Source of the DNA: Aquabacterium sp029268225
Lineage (GTDB): Bacteria; Pseudomonadota; Gammaproteobacteria; Burkholderiales; Burkholderiaceae_C
Length of the DNA stretch: 64,000 nucleotides
Assembly: GCF_037482285.1 (NCBI RefSeq)
Contig: NZ_JBBEYB010000010.1
Location: forward strand, 1 to 64,000
Reading direction: 5' to 3'
This document shows positions 7,713 to 16,461 of the stretch, one piece after another. Numbering within the stretch: the first letter of the stretch is position 1; each line of letters starts with the position of its first letter. Under the pieces are notes generated by a model, which had not been told where the DNA came from, ran no database searches, and worked only from the letters and a program-made list of their open reading frames with translations. Position numbers and translations under genes: made by a program.

Positions 7713-9173
7713 ATGCAGTTGTTTGGTCCGGTTCTCGCCTTGCTGGCGCGCATCCTGATGGCGTTTGCCTTTGCCTTTTTCGTGCCGTTGGCCTGGGCAT
7801 GGTTTGCCGATGATGTGGCCCTGCGCGCCGTGTGGGCGGCCTCGTTCGGCCTGGCTTTCGGCAGCGGCTGGGTGCTGCTCTTGCTCACGCGCCGCTACAG
7901 CCGCGAGTTGTTGCCCCGTGATGGCTTTTTGCTGGTCAATCTGGTGTGGGTTGTGCTGACCGTTTACGCCATGGTGCCGCTGTTGTTCGCGGTGCCTGAC
8001 ATCACCGTCAGCAAAGCTTTCTTCGAGGCGATGAGTGCCTTGACCGCCACCGGGGCCACCGCCTTGTCCGGACTCGACAGCCTGCCGGTGTCGGTGAACG
8101 TGTGGCGCTGTTTCCTGCAACTGGTGGGGGGACTTGGCATCGTGCTGTTGGTGGTGGCCGTGTTGCCTTTGCTGGGACTGGGGGGCATGCAGCTCTACAA
8201 GGCCGAAACCCCGGGCCCCATGAAGGATGCCAAGTTCACGCCGCGCATCGCCGAGACGGCCCGCGGACTGTGGGCGGTGTACTTTGTGCTCTCGGTGGCG
8301 TGCTTCCTGGCTTATCGCTGGGCTGGCATGAGTTGGGCCGATGCCTTCATGCACATGTGCACCACCATGGGTCTGGGCGGCCTGTCGTCGCACGATGCGA
8401 GTTTTGGCTTCTGGAATTCGCCTGCCATCGAATGGGTGGCCACCTTGTTCATGACACTGGCGGGCATCAGTTTTCTGCGCTATTTCATGGTGTGGCGCAC
8501 CCGCTCCATCAAGCCGGTCATCGACGACCGGGAGATCCGCATGTACATCGTGGTGCTGCTGGTGGCCACGCTGATGGTCTTCATCAGTCTGCTGGAACAC
8601 CAGCCTCAGTCACATGCGGTGGACACGCTGCGCACCGCACTGTTCCATGTGGTGTCCGTGGCGACCACCACGGGCTATGCCTCGCAGGATTACACGCAGT
8701 GGCCTGTGGCCCTGCCGGTGTTGATGATGTTTCTGGGGGCATTTGCCTCGTGCGCAGGCTCCACCGGCGGTGGCATCAAGATGGTCCGCATGGTGTTGCT
8801 GATCAAGCAGGCCCGACGCGAACTGGTGCGCATCATTCACCCAAGGGTGGTGAACCCGGTCACCCTGGGCGGGCAGACCGTGCCGCCTGCGGTCATGCAG
8901 GCGGTGCTGGGTTTCATGCTGATCTATGGCGGTGCCACCATGGGGCTGACCTTCCTGATGCTGTTGTCGGGTTTGGACATCGTCACGGCGTTTTCCGCGG
9001 TGGTGGCCACGGTCAACAACATCGGACCCGGATTGGGGCAGGTGGGGCCGGCCGGCAACTTCGGTGGCCTGAGCAGCTTTCAGCTCTCGGTACTGAGCTT
9101 TGCGATGCTGTTGGGCCGACTGGAGTTCTTGACGGTGCTGGTGCTGTTCACCCGCCATTTCTGGCGTCGCTGA
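7713..9173 (+). CDS. trkH: Trk system potassium uptake protein TrkH
   Basis: TrkH is the membrane channel subunit through which potassium enters. The 486-residue protein has the fourfold M1-P-M2 repeat with filter segments TATGATAL, TTMGLGGLS, TTTGYASQD and VNNIGPGLG. The ATG at 7713 lies 5 bases after the trkA stop; a GTG at 7704 overlapping that stop is the alternative. The tight coupling to trkA supports a two-gene potassium-uptake operon. Confidence 0.96.
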   Translation: MQLFGPVLALLARILMAFAFAFFVPLAWAWFADDVALRAVWAASFGLAFGSGWVLLLLTRRYSRELLPRDGFLLVNLVWVVLTVYAMVPLLFAVPDITVSKAFFEAMSALTATGATALSGLDSLPVSVNVWRCFLQLVGGLGIVLLVVAVLPLLGLGGMQLYKAETPGPMKDAKFTPRIAETARGLWAVYFVLSVACFLAYRWAGMSWADAFMHMCTTMGLGGLSSHDASFGFWNSPAIEWVATLFMTLAGISFLRYFMVWRTRSIKPVIDDREIRMYIVVLLVATLMVFISLLEHQPQSHAVDTLRTALFHVVSVATTTGYASQDYTQWPVALPVLMMFLGAFASCAGSTGGGIKMVRMVLLIKQARRELVRIIHPRVVNPVTLGGQTVPPAVMQAVLGFMLIYGGATMGLTFLMLLSGLDIVTAFSAVVATVNNIGPGLGQVGPAGNFGGLSSFQLSVLSFAMLLGRLEFLTVLVLFTRHFWRR

Positions 9174-9250
9174 TCCTTGCGCGGTCCGCCCAGTGCTTCA
9201 CTGGGACATCGACTGCGGCCGATAATTTCGGTTTGCGGTGATCGGCGGAG

Positions 9251-9871
9251 ATGGGTGTGCTGACCTTCATTTACCTGGTGGCCATCACGGCCGAGGCGAT
9301 GTCTGGCGCCCTGGCAGCCGGGCGGCGGCGCATGGACATCTTTGGGGTGGCCGTGGTGGCTTTCGTGACTGCGCTGGGCGGGGGCACGGTGCGTGACCTG
9401 ATCCTCGGCCATTTCCCGATTGGTTGGACCCAGCACCCCACCTACATCTACCTGGTGATCGGTGCCGGTCTGCTCACGGTGCTGGTGGCCCCCTATCTGC
9501 ACCACCTCAAACGCACGTTCCTGGTCCTGGATGCCTTGGGGCTGGTGGCCTTTTCCCTGATCGGCTGTGATGTTGCCCTGCAGATGGACTATCCCGTGGC
9601 GGTGGTGATCATGGCGGGCATGATCACCGGCATCTTTGGCGGCATCCTGCGCGATGTGCTGTGCGCGCAGGTGCCGGTGGTGTTCCAGCGCGAGATTTAC
9701 GCCATGGTGTCGCTGGCGGTGTGCATGCTGTTCCTGGGTTTGCGCGCCTTGGGCGTTGACCCCACGTGGAACACGGTGATCAGCCTGGTGACGGGCCTGT
9801 CGCTGCGCCTGGCTGCCATCTATTTCAGCTGGAGTCTGCCCACGTTCGCCTACGACCGGCGCTGGGACTGA
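9251..9871 (+). CDS. Trimeric intracellular cation (TRIC) channel family protein, YadS/YicG-like
   Basis: The 206-residue membrane protein has two glycine-rich repeats, GGGTVRDLILG (early) and GGILRDVLC (middle), characteristic of UPF0126/TRIC proteins, with about seven hydrophobic segments. Prokaryotic TRIC homologues form trimeric cation channels with potassium conductance reported for several; the physiological role in bacteria is unsettled. Its location right after trkAH fits a cation-related role. It ends 8 bases before the convergent CAT-like gene. Confidence 0.88.
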   Translation: MGVLTFIYLVAITAEAMSGALAAGRRRMDIFGVAVVAFVTALGGGTVRDLILGHFPIGWTQHPTYIYLVIGAGLLTVLVAPYLHHLKRTFLVLDALGLVAFSLIGCDVALQMDYPVAVVIMAGMITGIFGGILRDVLCAQVPVVFQREIYAMVSLAVCMLFLGLRALGVDPTWNTVISLVTGLSLRLAAIYFSWSLPTFAYDRRWD

Positions 9872-9878
9872 CGTCAGG

Positions 9879-10508
9879 TCATGGCAGTCGAACGGCGCCG
9901 AGGGCCTCGTAGAACTGCGCCAGGTGAATGCCATCGACCACGCCGTGGTGGGCTTGCACGGCCACCGGCATCACCCAGCGGTCATCGCGGGGGGTGAACT
10001 TGCCCAGCGTGATCACCGGGATGTAGGCATAGAGTGGGTCATACGGGTGCGTGAAGGCCGTGAAACTCAGCCAAGGCACCGTCGTGATGAAAAACATGTG
10101 GTGTTTCGCGCCCACCGACAGATCGGGGGCTTGCTTCACCGCTGCCATGCGCGCTTGGGCCTCCCGGCAGTAGGCCTCGAAGTCGTCGAGGTGCAGGCCG
10201 TCGCAAAACGAGAACAGGCCCCCCTCGCGCGCGACGGTGTAGCCTGGGTCGGTTCGGTCGTACTCATGGAGCACCCCGTCGATCACGCGCTGGCGGAAGG
10301 CTGCCACCGATTGCACCGCGCACGACACCGCATAGCTCATCCCCAGGAAAAACGAGCGTGCCTGGGCCTGGCAGACCTGCCGGATGTGGGTGACATCGAC
10401 GTCGCAGGTGACGCTGAGTTGGGGCATGGCCCGATCGGCGAAGGCCTTGAGGATCTCGGCGCGCGGGTAAGTGGCGAGGTCGATGACGCGGGGCGTGGGA
10501 GGGTACAC
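9879..10508 (-). CDS. Chloramphenicol acetyltransferase-like protein (type A CAT fold)
   Basis: The 209-residue protein matches type A chloramphenicol acetyltransferases along its length: a PWLSFTAF segment and, near the C-terminus, MPVAVQAHHGVVDGIH, in which the second His of HHGVVDG is the catalytic base and Asp keeps the structural salt bridge. Trimeric CATs acetylate chloramphenicol with acetyl-CoA, but chromosomal relatives often have unknown acceptors. It sits alone among housekeeping genes with no mobile element nearby, so resistance is possible but not shown. Confidence 0.85.
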   Translation of the reverse strand: MYPPTPRVIDLATYPRAEILKAFADRAMPQLSVTCDVDVTHIRQVCQAQARSFFLGMSYAVSCAVQSVAAFRQRVIDGVLHEYDRTDPGYTVAREGGLFSFCDGLHLDDFEAYCREAQARMAAVKQAPDLSVGAKHHMFFITTVPWLSFTAFTHPYDPLYAYIPVITLGKFTPRDDRWVMPVAVQAHHGVVDGIHLAQFYEALGAVRLP

Positions 10509-10578
10509 GGGAGGGCGTGGAACGTGATGGAAGCGGCATTGTCCCGGGCACCGGTAAGCCCGGGACTGGCGTGGGTTA

Positions 10579-10590
10579 AGGGTTTACCCT
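10579..10590 (+). promoter_or_regulatory. Palindromic operator candidate AGGGTTTACCCT
   Basis: The inverted repeat AGGGT-TT-ACCCT overlaps a TAGAAT -10-like box (10590-10595) 30 bp before the gene at 10625. The identical 12-mer occurs again at 60914-60925, also upstream of a gene on the same strand. The binding protein is unknown. Confidence 0.4.
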
Positions 10591-10624
10591 AGAATCCGTT
10601 CGTTTTCACTCACGCCTCATCATC

Positions 10625-10963
10625 ATGCCTGCCGATCCGAACACCAGTCTGAACCTCATGCTGGGCTGGAGCGCCGCGCCGCTGACGGTGGCCAACGCCT
10701 ACTTCAGTCAGTTGGAGCGGGGTTCGATCCACTCCCCGCATTCGCACGACCGTGCCTTGTCGCGCGCCCTCAACACCTTCAACACCCAGTGGTTCAACCT
10801 GGGTTTGGACGCCGTGAGTGCGTCGCGTCAGGCCATCCGTCAGGCCGAAGACCTGGGGCTGCCCAGTGCCCTGTTGTCGGCCACCGATCAGGTGCTCTCT
10901 CAGCAAGAGGCGTCCTTGCGTGCCACCGCACGCAAGGTGGTTCGCATGGCCTACGCCTACTGA
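10625..10963 (+). CDS. Hypothetical small helical protein, phasin-like in character
   Basis: I do not recognise this 112-residue protein with confidence. It has no signal peptide or membrane segment and is mostly predicted amphipathic helix rich in Ala, Ser, Gln and Leu, with aromatic residues near NTFNTQWFNLGLDAV. That composition resembles phasins, which coat polyhydroxyalkanoate granules, but no diagnostic motif is visible. It has its own promoter-like region with a palindrome and faces away from the CAT-like gene. Length, start and strand bias make it a credible gene. Confidence 0.6.
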   Translation: MPADPNTSLNLMLGWSAAPLTVANAYFSQLERGSIHSPHSHDRALSRALNTFNTQWFNLGLDAVSASRQAIRQAEDLGLPSALLSATDQVLSQQEASLRATARKVVRMAYAY

Positions 10964-11062
10964 GTCCGCTTGCGGTCACAGCGCTGTCAAATTGCGTCTC
11001 TATAAAGCGATCTTTACCGTTCCACGGAGAGAACGGTCAACTATCAGCATTGGAGATGGAAG

Positions 11063-11470
11063 ATGCGATCGCTTTTGAGCCTGTCTGCCGCACTCGCTGT
11101 GGCGCTGTCGTTGACGGCCTGCGGCACCATGACGAATGAGGCCCCGGTGTCGGCCGAAGGTTTCCCCACACGCACGGCCGAGGGCCTGCTGGTCGGCCCC
11201 AACGGCATGACCGTGTACACCTATGCCAAGGACGGCAAGAACGCCGGCATGTCGGAGTGCTATGACGCCTGCGCCACCAACTGGCCACCGCTGACCGTGG
11301 CACCGGGCACCGTGGCCACCAAAGAATACCCGCTGATCATCCGCATGGATGGCAAGTACCAGGTGACGCTGGACGGCCAGCCGCTGTATTACTACGCCCA
11401 AGATGCCAAGCGCGGCGACACCGCCGGCGACGGCCGTGGCGAAGGTGCCTGGAAGGTCAACCGCCGCTGA
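11063..11470 (+). CDS. Lipoprotein with secreted repeat domain (PF03640, COG4315 type)
   Basis: The 135-residue protein begins with a lipoprotein signal peptide ending in LTAC (Cys20), so it is predicted to be anchored in the membrane facing the periplasm. The mature part contains two copies of the secreted-repeat motif: LLVGPNGMTVYTYAKD with CYDACATNWPPL, and a later QVTLDGQPLYYYAQD-KRGDTAGDG unit. The family is common in bacteria and its function is unknown. GGAGATGGAAG just before the ATG is a good ribosome-binding site. It converges with the P-type ATPase gene. Confidence 0.88.
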   Translation: MRSLLSLSAALAVALSLTACGTMTNEAPVSAEGFPTRTAEGLLVGPNGMTVYTYAKDGKNAGMSECYDACATNWPPLTVAPGTVATKEYPLIIRMDGKYQVTLDGQPLYYYAQDAKRGDTAGDGRGEGAWKVNRR

Positions 11471-11471
11471 T

Positions 11472-11514
11472 CGGACACCATCGCGGCCAAGGGCATCACG
11501 GACCGTGGTGTCCG
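11472..11514. terminator. Hairpin between convergent genes, candidate bidirectional terminator
   Basis: CGGACACCA (11472-11480) and TGGTGTCCG (11506-11514) are perfectly complementary and fill the space between the lipoprotein stop and the ATPase stop. The loop is long (25 bases) and there is no T-run, so termination is uncertain. Confidence 0.4.
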
Positions 11515-11515
11515 C

Positions 11516-14314
11516 TCAAGGGGTCGGGTGCATCCAGCGCCCGGCCCATTTTTTCATCTCGCTGACCCACAGCACCGCACTGCCCATGGCAAGGCACACG
11601 CCCCATTGCGCGAGGGTGAGTGGCACGGTGCCGAAGGCCACATTGAGCACCGGCAGGTGCACCACGGCTACCTGCAACAAGGCCGACAGTCCCACTGCGC
11701 CCCACAGCCACAGGTTGGTGTTCCCCGACTGGAAGACACTGCGCATGTCCGAGCGGGCGCTGAAGGCGTTGAACAACTGGGCCAGCACCAGTACGGTGAA
11801 GGCCGCCGTGCGGGCTACATCCAGCCCTTCCTGACCTTCTAGCAGACCGCCGGGCAGATACCCATCGAGCGTCAGCAAGGTGCACACGGCGATCACCAGT
11901 CCGTTGAGCAGCACGTCCATCCACATCCGCAGGTCGATCACCCGGTCGCTCAGGCGGCGAGGTGGGCGCGACATCACATCGCCACTCGGGGGGTCCATGC
12001 CCATTGCCAGCGCCGGGCCGGAATCGGTGATCAGGTTCACCCACAGCAACTGCGTGGCCAGCAGAGGCAGGATCACCCCGTGTGTGTCGTCCAGCAAACC
12101 CAACCATGCGGCGCCGATCACGCCCAGGAACACGGTCAGCACCTCGCCCATGTTGGACGACAGCAGATAGCGCAGGAACTTGCGGATGTTGTCGAATATG
12201 GCGCGCCCCTCGCGCACGGCTTCGACGATGGTGGCGAAGTTGTCGTCCGCCAGGATCATCTTGGCGGCCTCCTTGCTCACCTCGGTGCCGGTGATGCCCA
12301 TGGCGACCCCGATGTCAGCCGTCTTCAGGGCCGGGGCATCGTTGACCCCATCACCCGTCATCGCCACGATGTGGCCTTGCGCCTGCAGGGCGTCGACGAT
12401 GCGCAATTTGTGGGCTGGGGCCACCCGCGCAAAGACCGAGGTGTTGCGCACGGCATGGGCAAAGCCCGCATCGTCCAGCGCGTCCAGTTCGGTCCCGGTG
12501 AGCGCGCGGGCGCCAGGTTCGATCAGGCCCAGATCGGTGGCGATCCGCTCGGCGGTGCGAGGGTGGTCACCGGTGATCATGATGACGCGCAGACCTGCCC
12601 GGCGCGCTTCGGCAATGGCGTCACCTGCCTCCGCGCGCGGCGGGTCGATGATCCCTGCCGTGCCCACAAAGATCAGTTGCTCCTCCAGATCCTGACCGGC
12701 GCTCAGATCCTCATGCGGGGCCAAGGGGCGGTAGGCCACAGCCAGGGTGCGCAGGGCCGCTTGCGACAACTCGTCCACATGCGACAAGGCCTGGGCACGA
12801 CGCTCGGGTGTCAGGGGCTCGATGGCATCGCCCACGCGCAGGTGGGTGCAGCGTGCCAGCAGCACATCGGGGGCCCCCTTGCACACCAGCACGGGCGCAT
12901 TGTCCTGGGTTCGGTCATGCGCCAGCACCGACATCATCTTGCGGTCGCTCGTGAAGGGCAACTCTGCAAACCGTTCGAAGCGGGTGCCGCGCAGGCCCTG
13001 TACGCCCAGCTTGTGTTCGGCCACCAAGAAGGCGGCCTCGGTCGGGTCGCCCTGAATCTCCCACTGCCCGTCTGGGGTCTGGCGCAGGTCGGCGTTGCCC
13101 GCGAGGCTGCCTCCGCTCAGCAAGGCCGTGTGCTCGCTGTGGACATCGCCTTCGGTCAGTGTTCGACCCTGGTGCTGCACCTCGCCGTTGGGCGCGTAGC
13201 CCACGCCGGTCACATGGGTGCCGCCCGAGGCGGTCATGCCCCGCTGCAGGGTCATCTCCGATCGGGTGAGTGTGCCGGTCTTGTCGGTGCAGATGACCGA
13301 GGCCGAGCCCAGCGTCTCGACCGACGACAGGTTCTTCACGATGGCGCGCTGACGCGCCATGCGCTGCACGCCAATGGCCAGCACCATCGAGAGAATGGCC
13401 GGCAAGCCCTCGGGTACCGCCGCCACGGCCAGGGAGACGCCCAGCATCATCACCGACACCAAAGCCGGCACGCTGTGCACCTCGGTCACCAGCAAGACCG
13501 AGCCCACCACCACGGCGCAGATCACGATCACGGCCAGGCCCAGCATCTTGCCGACCCGTCGGATCTCCTTTTGCAGCGGGGTGGCATCCTGACGGGCCTC
13601 AGCCAGCAGGTGTGCGATGGTGCCCATCTGGGTTGCCATGCCCGTGGCCGTGACGATGGCCAGGCCGGTGCCTTGTGCCACGGCCGTGCCCTTGAAGACC
13701 ATGTTGCGCTGGTCGGCCACAGCGGCAGGTTCGTGCAGGGTGTCGGCATGCTTGAGCACCGATTCGCTCTCGCCGGTCAGCGACGCCTCTTGCACGCGCA
13801 GGGCCGTTGCACGCACCAGTCGGGCGTCCGCGCCCACTGCGTCGCCTTCTCCCAGCACCAGCAGGTCGCCACGCACCAGGGTGTCGTTGGCCACCCGCTG
13901 CACCATGCCATCGCGCATCACCGAAGAGGTGGCCGCCACCATGCGTGCCAGCGCGGCCGCGGCATCGGCGGCCTTGGACTCCTGCACATAGCCCAGCACC
14001 CCGTTCAGGGCGACGATCACCACAATCACCAGCGCATCGACGGGCCAGCCCACCTGGCCCTCGATGTGCCAGGCCAGCAAGGTCACCCCCACGGCCGCCA
14101 TCAGCAAGTAAATGAGCGGGTCCTGAAACTGCGTCAGCAAACGGCGCCAGGCCGGAGGTGGCGGGGCGTGCCGGAGCCGATTGGGGCCGTCGAGGGCGAG
14201 CCGACGAGCGGCTTCCGCAGCACTGAGACCCTGCTTGAGATCACTGTGCAGGGCTGCTGCAAGCGCGTCAGCCGATTGCAAAGAGGGGGGCTGGGGCAGA
14301 TCGGGATCGGCCAT
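11516..14314 (-). CDS. P2-type cation-transporting ATPase (PMA/SERCA-like)
   Basis: This 932-residue P-type ATPase has the actuator motif TGES (180-183), the membrane motif PEGLP (301-305), the phosphorylation site DKTGTLT with Asp344, and GDGVNDAPALK in the nucleotide domain. In transmembrane helix 6, WVNLITDSGPA keeps the Asn and Asp that bind calcium in SERCA, placing it in the P2 group of calcium, manganese or monovalent-cation pumps. Ion specificity cannot be set from sequence. It is a single-gene unit ending against the lipoprotein gene, with the NsrR-like gene upstream on the same strand. Confidence 0.93.
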   Translation of the reverse strand: MADPDLPQPPSLQSADALAAALHSDLKQGLSAAEAARRLALDGPNRLRHAPPPPAWRRLLTQFQDPLIYLLMAAVGVTLLAWHIEGQVGWPVDALVIVVIVALNGVLGYVQESKAADAAAALARMVAATSSVMRDGMVQRVANDTLVRGDLLVLGEGDAVGADARLVRATALRVQEASLTGESESVLKHADTLHEPAAVADQRNMVFKGTAVAQGTGLAIVTATGMATQMGTIAHLLAEARQDATPLQKEIRRVGKMLGLAVIVICAVVVGSVLLVTEVHSVPALVSVMMLGVSLAVAAVPEGLPAILSMVLAIGVQRMARQRAIVKNLSSVETLGSASVICTDKTGTLTRSEMTLQRGMTASGGTHVTGVGYAPNGEVQHQGRTLTEGDVHSEHTALLSGGSLAGNADLRQTPDGQWEIQGDPTEAAFLVAEHKLGVQGLRGTRFERFAELPFTSDRKMMSVLAHDRTQDNAPVLVCKGAPDVLLARCTHLRVGDAIEPLTPERRAQALSHVDELSQAALRTLAVAYRPLAPHEDLSAGQDLEEQLIFVGTAGIIDPPRAEAGDAIAEARRAGLRVIMITGDHPRTAERIATDLGLIEPGARALTGTELDALDDAGFAHAVRNTSVFARVAPAHKLRIVDALQAQGHIVAMTGDGVNDAPALKTADIGVAMGITGTEVSKEAAKMILADDNFATIVEAVREGRAIFDNIRKFLRYLLSSNMGEVLTVFLGVIGAAWLGLLDDTHGVILPLLATQLLWVNLITDSGPALAMGMDPPSGDVMSRPPRRLSDRVIDLRMWMDVLLNGLVIAVCTLLTLDGYLPGGLLEGQEGLDVARTAAFTVLVLAQLFNAFSARSDMRSVFQSGNTNLWLWGAVGLSALLQVAVVHLPVLNVAFGTVPLTLAQWGVCLAMGSAVLWVSEMKKWAGRWMHPTP

Positions 14315-14393
14315 GGTGAGGGCGGGGCGGCAGATGGGGGAAGAAGCTCAACCATACAGCCTGACCGTGACAGTCAGGGAGCGGGCGCGCCGC

Positions 14394-14852
14394 TCAGGCA
14401 CGCGGTGGCAGCGCGATCACCTGTTCACCCAGCGGCAAGTGGGCCACCGGGGCCACCAGATCGGCCAGCGTCACACCGTCGAGCACCGCCAGATACTGTG
14501 CCATCGCGTCCTTCAAGGTGCGCTTGAGCAGACACAGGCCATCGAGTCGGCAGGTGTTCACCTTCGCATCGAAGCACTCCACCAGGTTGAAGTCCGTTTC
14601 TGTTTGTCGCACCACCGTGCCCAGCACGATCTGATTGGCTGGCTTGAGCAGACGCAAGCCGCCCCCACGTCCACGGGTTGTCTCCAGCCAGCCGTTGGCC
14701 GCCAGGGTCATGGCGATCTTGGTCAGGTGACTGCGCGAAATCCCGTGTTCTTGCGCGATCTCGCTGATCGTTGGCGGCGTCGGTCGGTTCTCGGTGGCGG
14801 CGCAGTACATCAGTACCCGCAGGCTGTAGTCGGTCCACTGGGTCAATCGCAT
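14394..14852 (-). CDS. nsrR: Rrf2-family transcriptional regulator, NsrR-like
   Basis: NsrR is a nitric-oxide-sensing repressor holding an iron-sulfur cluster. The 152-residue protein starts with the Rrf2 winged helix (MRLTQWTDYSLRVLMY, ISRSHLTKIAMTLAANGWL) and has three cysteines, Cys93, Cys101 and Cys107, in the NsrR arrangement, with the GRGGG wing before them. It is divergent from the NO-damage repair gene ytfE, and a 23-bp palindrome lies between them, so autoregulation with control of ytfE is the natural reading. The name is inferred from context plus motif, since IscR-like relatives have similar cysteines. Confidence 0.85.
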   Translation of the reverse strand: MRLTQWTDYSLRVLMYCAATENRPTPPTISEIAQEHGISRSHLTKIAMTLAANGWLETTRGRGGGLRLLKPANQIVLGTVVRQTETDFNLVECFDAKVNTCRLDGLCLLKRTLKDAMAQYLAVLDGVTLADLVAPVAHLPLGEQVIALPPRA

Positions 14853-14874
14853 GGTGTCAGTGTGTCATCACAAA

Positions 14875-14897
14875 AAGATTCACACAAGATGAATCTT
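14875..14897. promoter_or_regulatory. NsrR-type operator, 23-bp palindrome
   Basis: AAGATTCA (14875-14882) and TGAATCTT (14890-14897) form a perfect inverted repeat with a 7-base centre; total length 23 bp matches the 11-1-11 layout of NsrR sites, and the outer AAGAT/ATCTT agrees with the known consensus. A third half-site TGAATCTT lies at 14923-14930, exactly 33 bp after the second, just before the ytfE ribosome-binding site. A TAGAAT -10-like box is at 14904-14909. Confidence 0.65.
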
Positions 14898-14942
14898 CTG
14901 TGTTTAGAATATGCATGTTGAATGAATCTTTAAGGAGCCCCC

Positions 14943-15653
14943 ATGCACGCCGTTAACACGCCACATTCGCTGGCCCCAGTCACCCCTCTTTCGGCCGATC
15001 TCGCCCAACAATCGCTCGGAGAGATCGCCGTGGCCTTGCCTGGCGCCACCGCCGTATTCCGTCGTCTGAAGCTGGACTTCTGTTGTGGGGGGCAAGTGCG
15101 TCTGGTGGACGCTTGTGCGGCCAAGGGCTTGGATGCCGACGCCCTGGTCACCGAACTGAAAGCCTTGGTGCGCGACGACCTGGCCCCCGCCACCCCCGAG
15201 CCTGCGGCCCTGGTTGACCACATCGTTTCGCGCTACCACGAGGTGCACCGTGCCCAATTGCCCGAGTTGATCCGCATGGCCCGCCGCGTCGAGGCCGTGC
15301 ACCGCGATCACCCGCATGTGCCCGTGGGGCTGGCCGATCACCTGGAGCGCATGAACGAAGAGTTGTGCGATCACATGGCCAAGGAGGAAGGCGTGCTCTT
15401 CCCCATGCTCAAGGCGGGAGGACACCCGATGGTGGGTCAGCCGATTGCCATGATGCGTCACGAGCATGTCGACCACGGCGAGCACCTGGCTCGCCTGGTG
15501 GAACTCACCAACGAACACACGCCACCCCAGGGGGCCTGCAACACTTGGCGTGCGCTGTTCGCCGGCACCGCCCAGTTGGCCGAGGACCTCATCCAGCACA
15601 TCCATCTGGAGAACAACGTGCTGTTCCCGGCTTTCGAGAGCCCGTCTCACTGA
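14943..15653 (+). CDS. ytfE: Iron-sulfur cluster repair di-iron protein (YtfE/ScdA/RIC)
   Basis: RIC proteins repair iron-sulfur clusters damaged by nitric oxide or oxidants. The 236-residue protein has the ScdA N-terminal domain with the CC pair in LDFCCGG (about 40-45), then a hemerythrin-like four-helix domain whose His and Glu residues (ISRYHEVHR-type, DHMAKEEGVLFPM, MMRHEHVDHGEHL, HIHLENNVLFP) hold two irons. AAGGAGCCCCC precedes the ATG. The divergent NsrR-like gene and palindromic operator indicate induction by NO. Confidence 0.95.
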   Translation: MHAVNTPHSLAPVTPLSADLAQQSLGEIAVALPGATAVFRRLKLDFCCGGQVRLVDACAAKGLDADALVTELKALVRDDLAPATPEPAALVDHIVSRYHEVHRAQLPELIRMARRVEAVHRDHPHVPVGLADHLERMNEELCDHMAKEEGVLFPMLKAGGHPMVGQPIAMMRHEHVDHGEHLARLVELTNEHTPPQGACNTWRALFAGTAQLAEDLIQHIHLENNVLFPAFESPSH

Positions 15654-15797
15654 CTTTGTCTCACATGATGGACCGGAGGGCGACAGAGTGCGCAACTTGT
15701 CGTTTTCCGGTCTTCTGGTTTTTGCGGGTGACAGGTAAAATCCATCTACTCCCTTTGCATGTCAGGGTCATGACCGTGCAACACCCAAGAGAACACG

Positions 15798-16445
15798 ATG
15801 ATCTTTGGAAAACTGCTGCCCCGTGAGGGCAATTTTTTTGAGCTGTTCAACCAGCACGCTCAACACACGGTCACGGCGGCCCACGCCTTTGCCGAGCTCG
15901 TCAAGCACTACGCCGATCCGGCCTTGCGCGAGCGCCACAACCGTGCTGTCGACGATGCGGAGGGGGCAGCTGACACGGTGACGCTGGAAGTCAACCGCCT
16001 GCTGCACCAGACCTTCATCACCCCGATTGACCGGGAACAGATTCACTCGTTGATCAACACGATGGACGATGTGGCGGACCTGTTGCAGGACGCCGCCGAG
16101 GCGATGTCGCTCTACGACATTCGCGCCATGACCGAGCACATCGTGCGCCTGACCGATCTGTGCGTGCGCTGCGTCGAGCGCGTCAAGACGGCCATCGGCC
16201 TGCTGCATCAGGTGGGTCAGGCCGCGTCGGCCGAAGCTGCCCTGAAGATCTGCGCCGAAATCGACCAACTCGAAGGCGAGGCCGACAAGGTGCTGCACAC
16301 GGCCATGAGCAAGCTCTTCCGCGAAGAGCCCGATGTGCGTGAAGTCATCAAGCTCAAAGCCATCTATGAATTGCTGGAAACCGTCACCGACCGCTGTGAC
16401 GACGTGGGCAAGCTCATCGAGGGCGTGATCCTCGAGAACTCCTGA
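15798..16445 (+). CDS. DUF47 (PhoU-like) phosphate transport accessory protein
   Basis: DUF47 proteins are all-helical PhoU relatives encoded beside PiT transporters and thought to modulate phosphate uptake. The 215-residue protein has the family start MIFGKLLPREGNFFELFN and repeated helices with the acidic metal-binding-like stretches INTMDDVADLLQDAAEAM and LETVTDRCDDVGKLIEGV. It ends 16 bases before a pit gene and is surely co-transcribed. A perfect palindrome GGTCATGACC (15766-15775) lies in its leader. Confidence 0.93.
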   Translation: MIFGKLLPREGNFFELFNQHAQHTVTAAHAFAELVKHYADPALRERHNRAVDDAEGAADTVTLEVNRLLHQTFITPIDREQIHSLINTMDDVADLLQDAAEAMSLYDIRAMTEHIVRLTDLCVRCVERVKTAIGLLHQVGQAASAEAALKICAEIDQLEGEADKVLHTAMSKLFREEPDVREVIKLKAIYELLETVTDRCDDVGKLIEGVILENS

Positions 16446-16461
16446 TCCGAGGGGCCTGACC

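Noticed and set aside
9879..10508. Calling the CAT-like gene an acquired chloramphenicol-resistance gene
   Set aside because: There is no mobile element or composition change around it, and the acceptor substrate cannot be told from sequence.
12727..12734. GGCGGTAG, the core of the ops element used by RfaH in polysaccharide operons
   Set aside because: It lies inside the ATPase coding sequence, far from the polysaccharide genes and not in a leader.
12080..14527. 815-codon open frame on the plus strand across the P-type ATPase gene
   Set aside because: It is a shadow of the ATPase in GC-rich DNA; the ATPase motifs are all on the minus strand.
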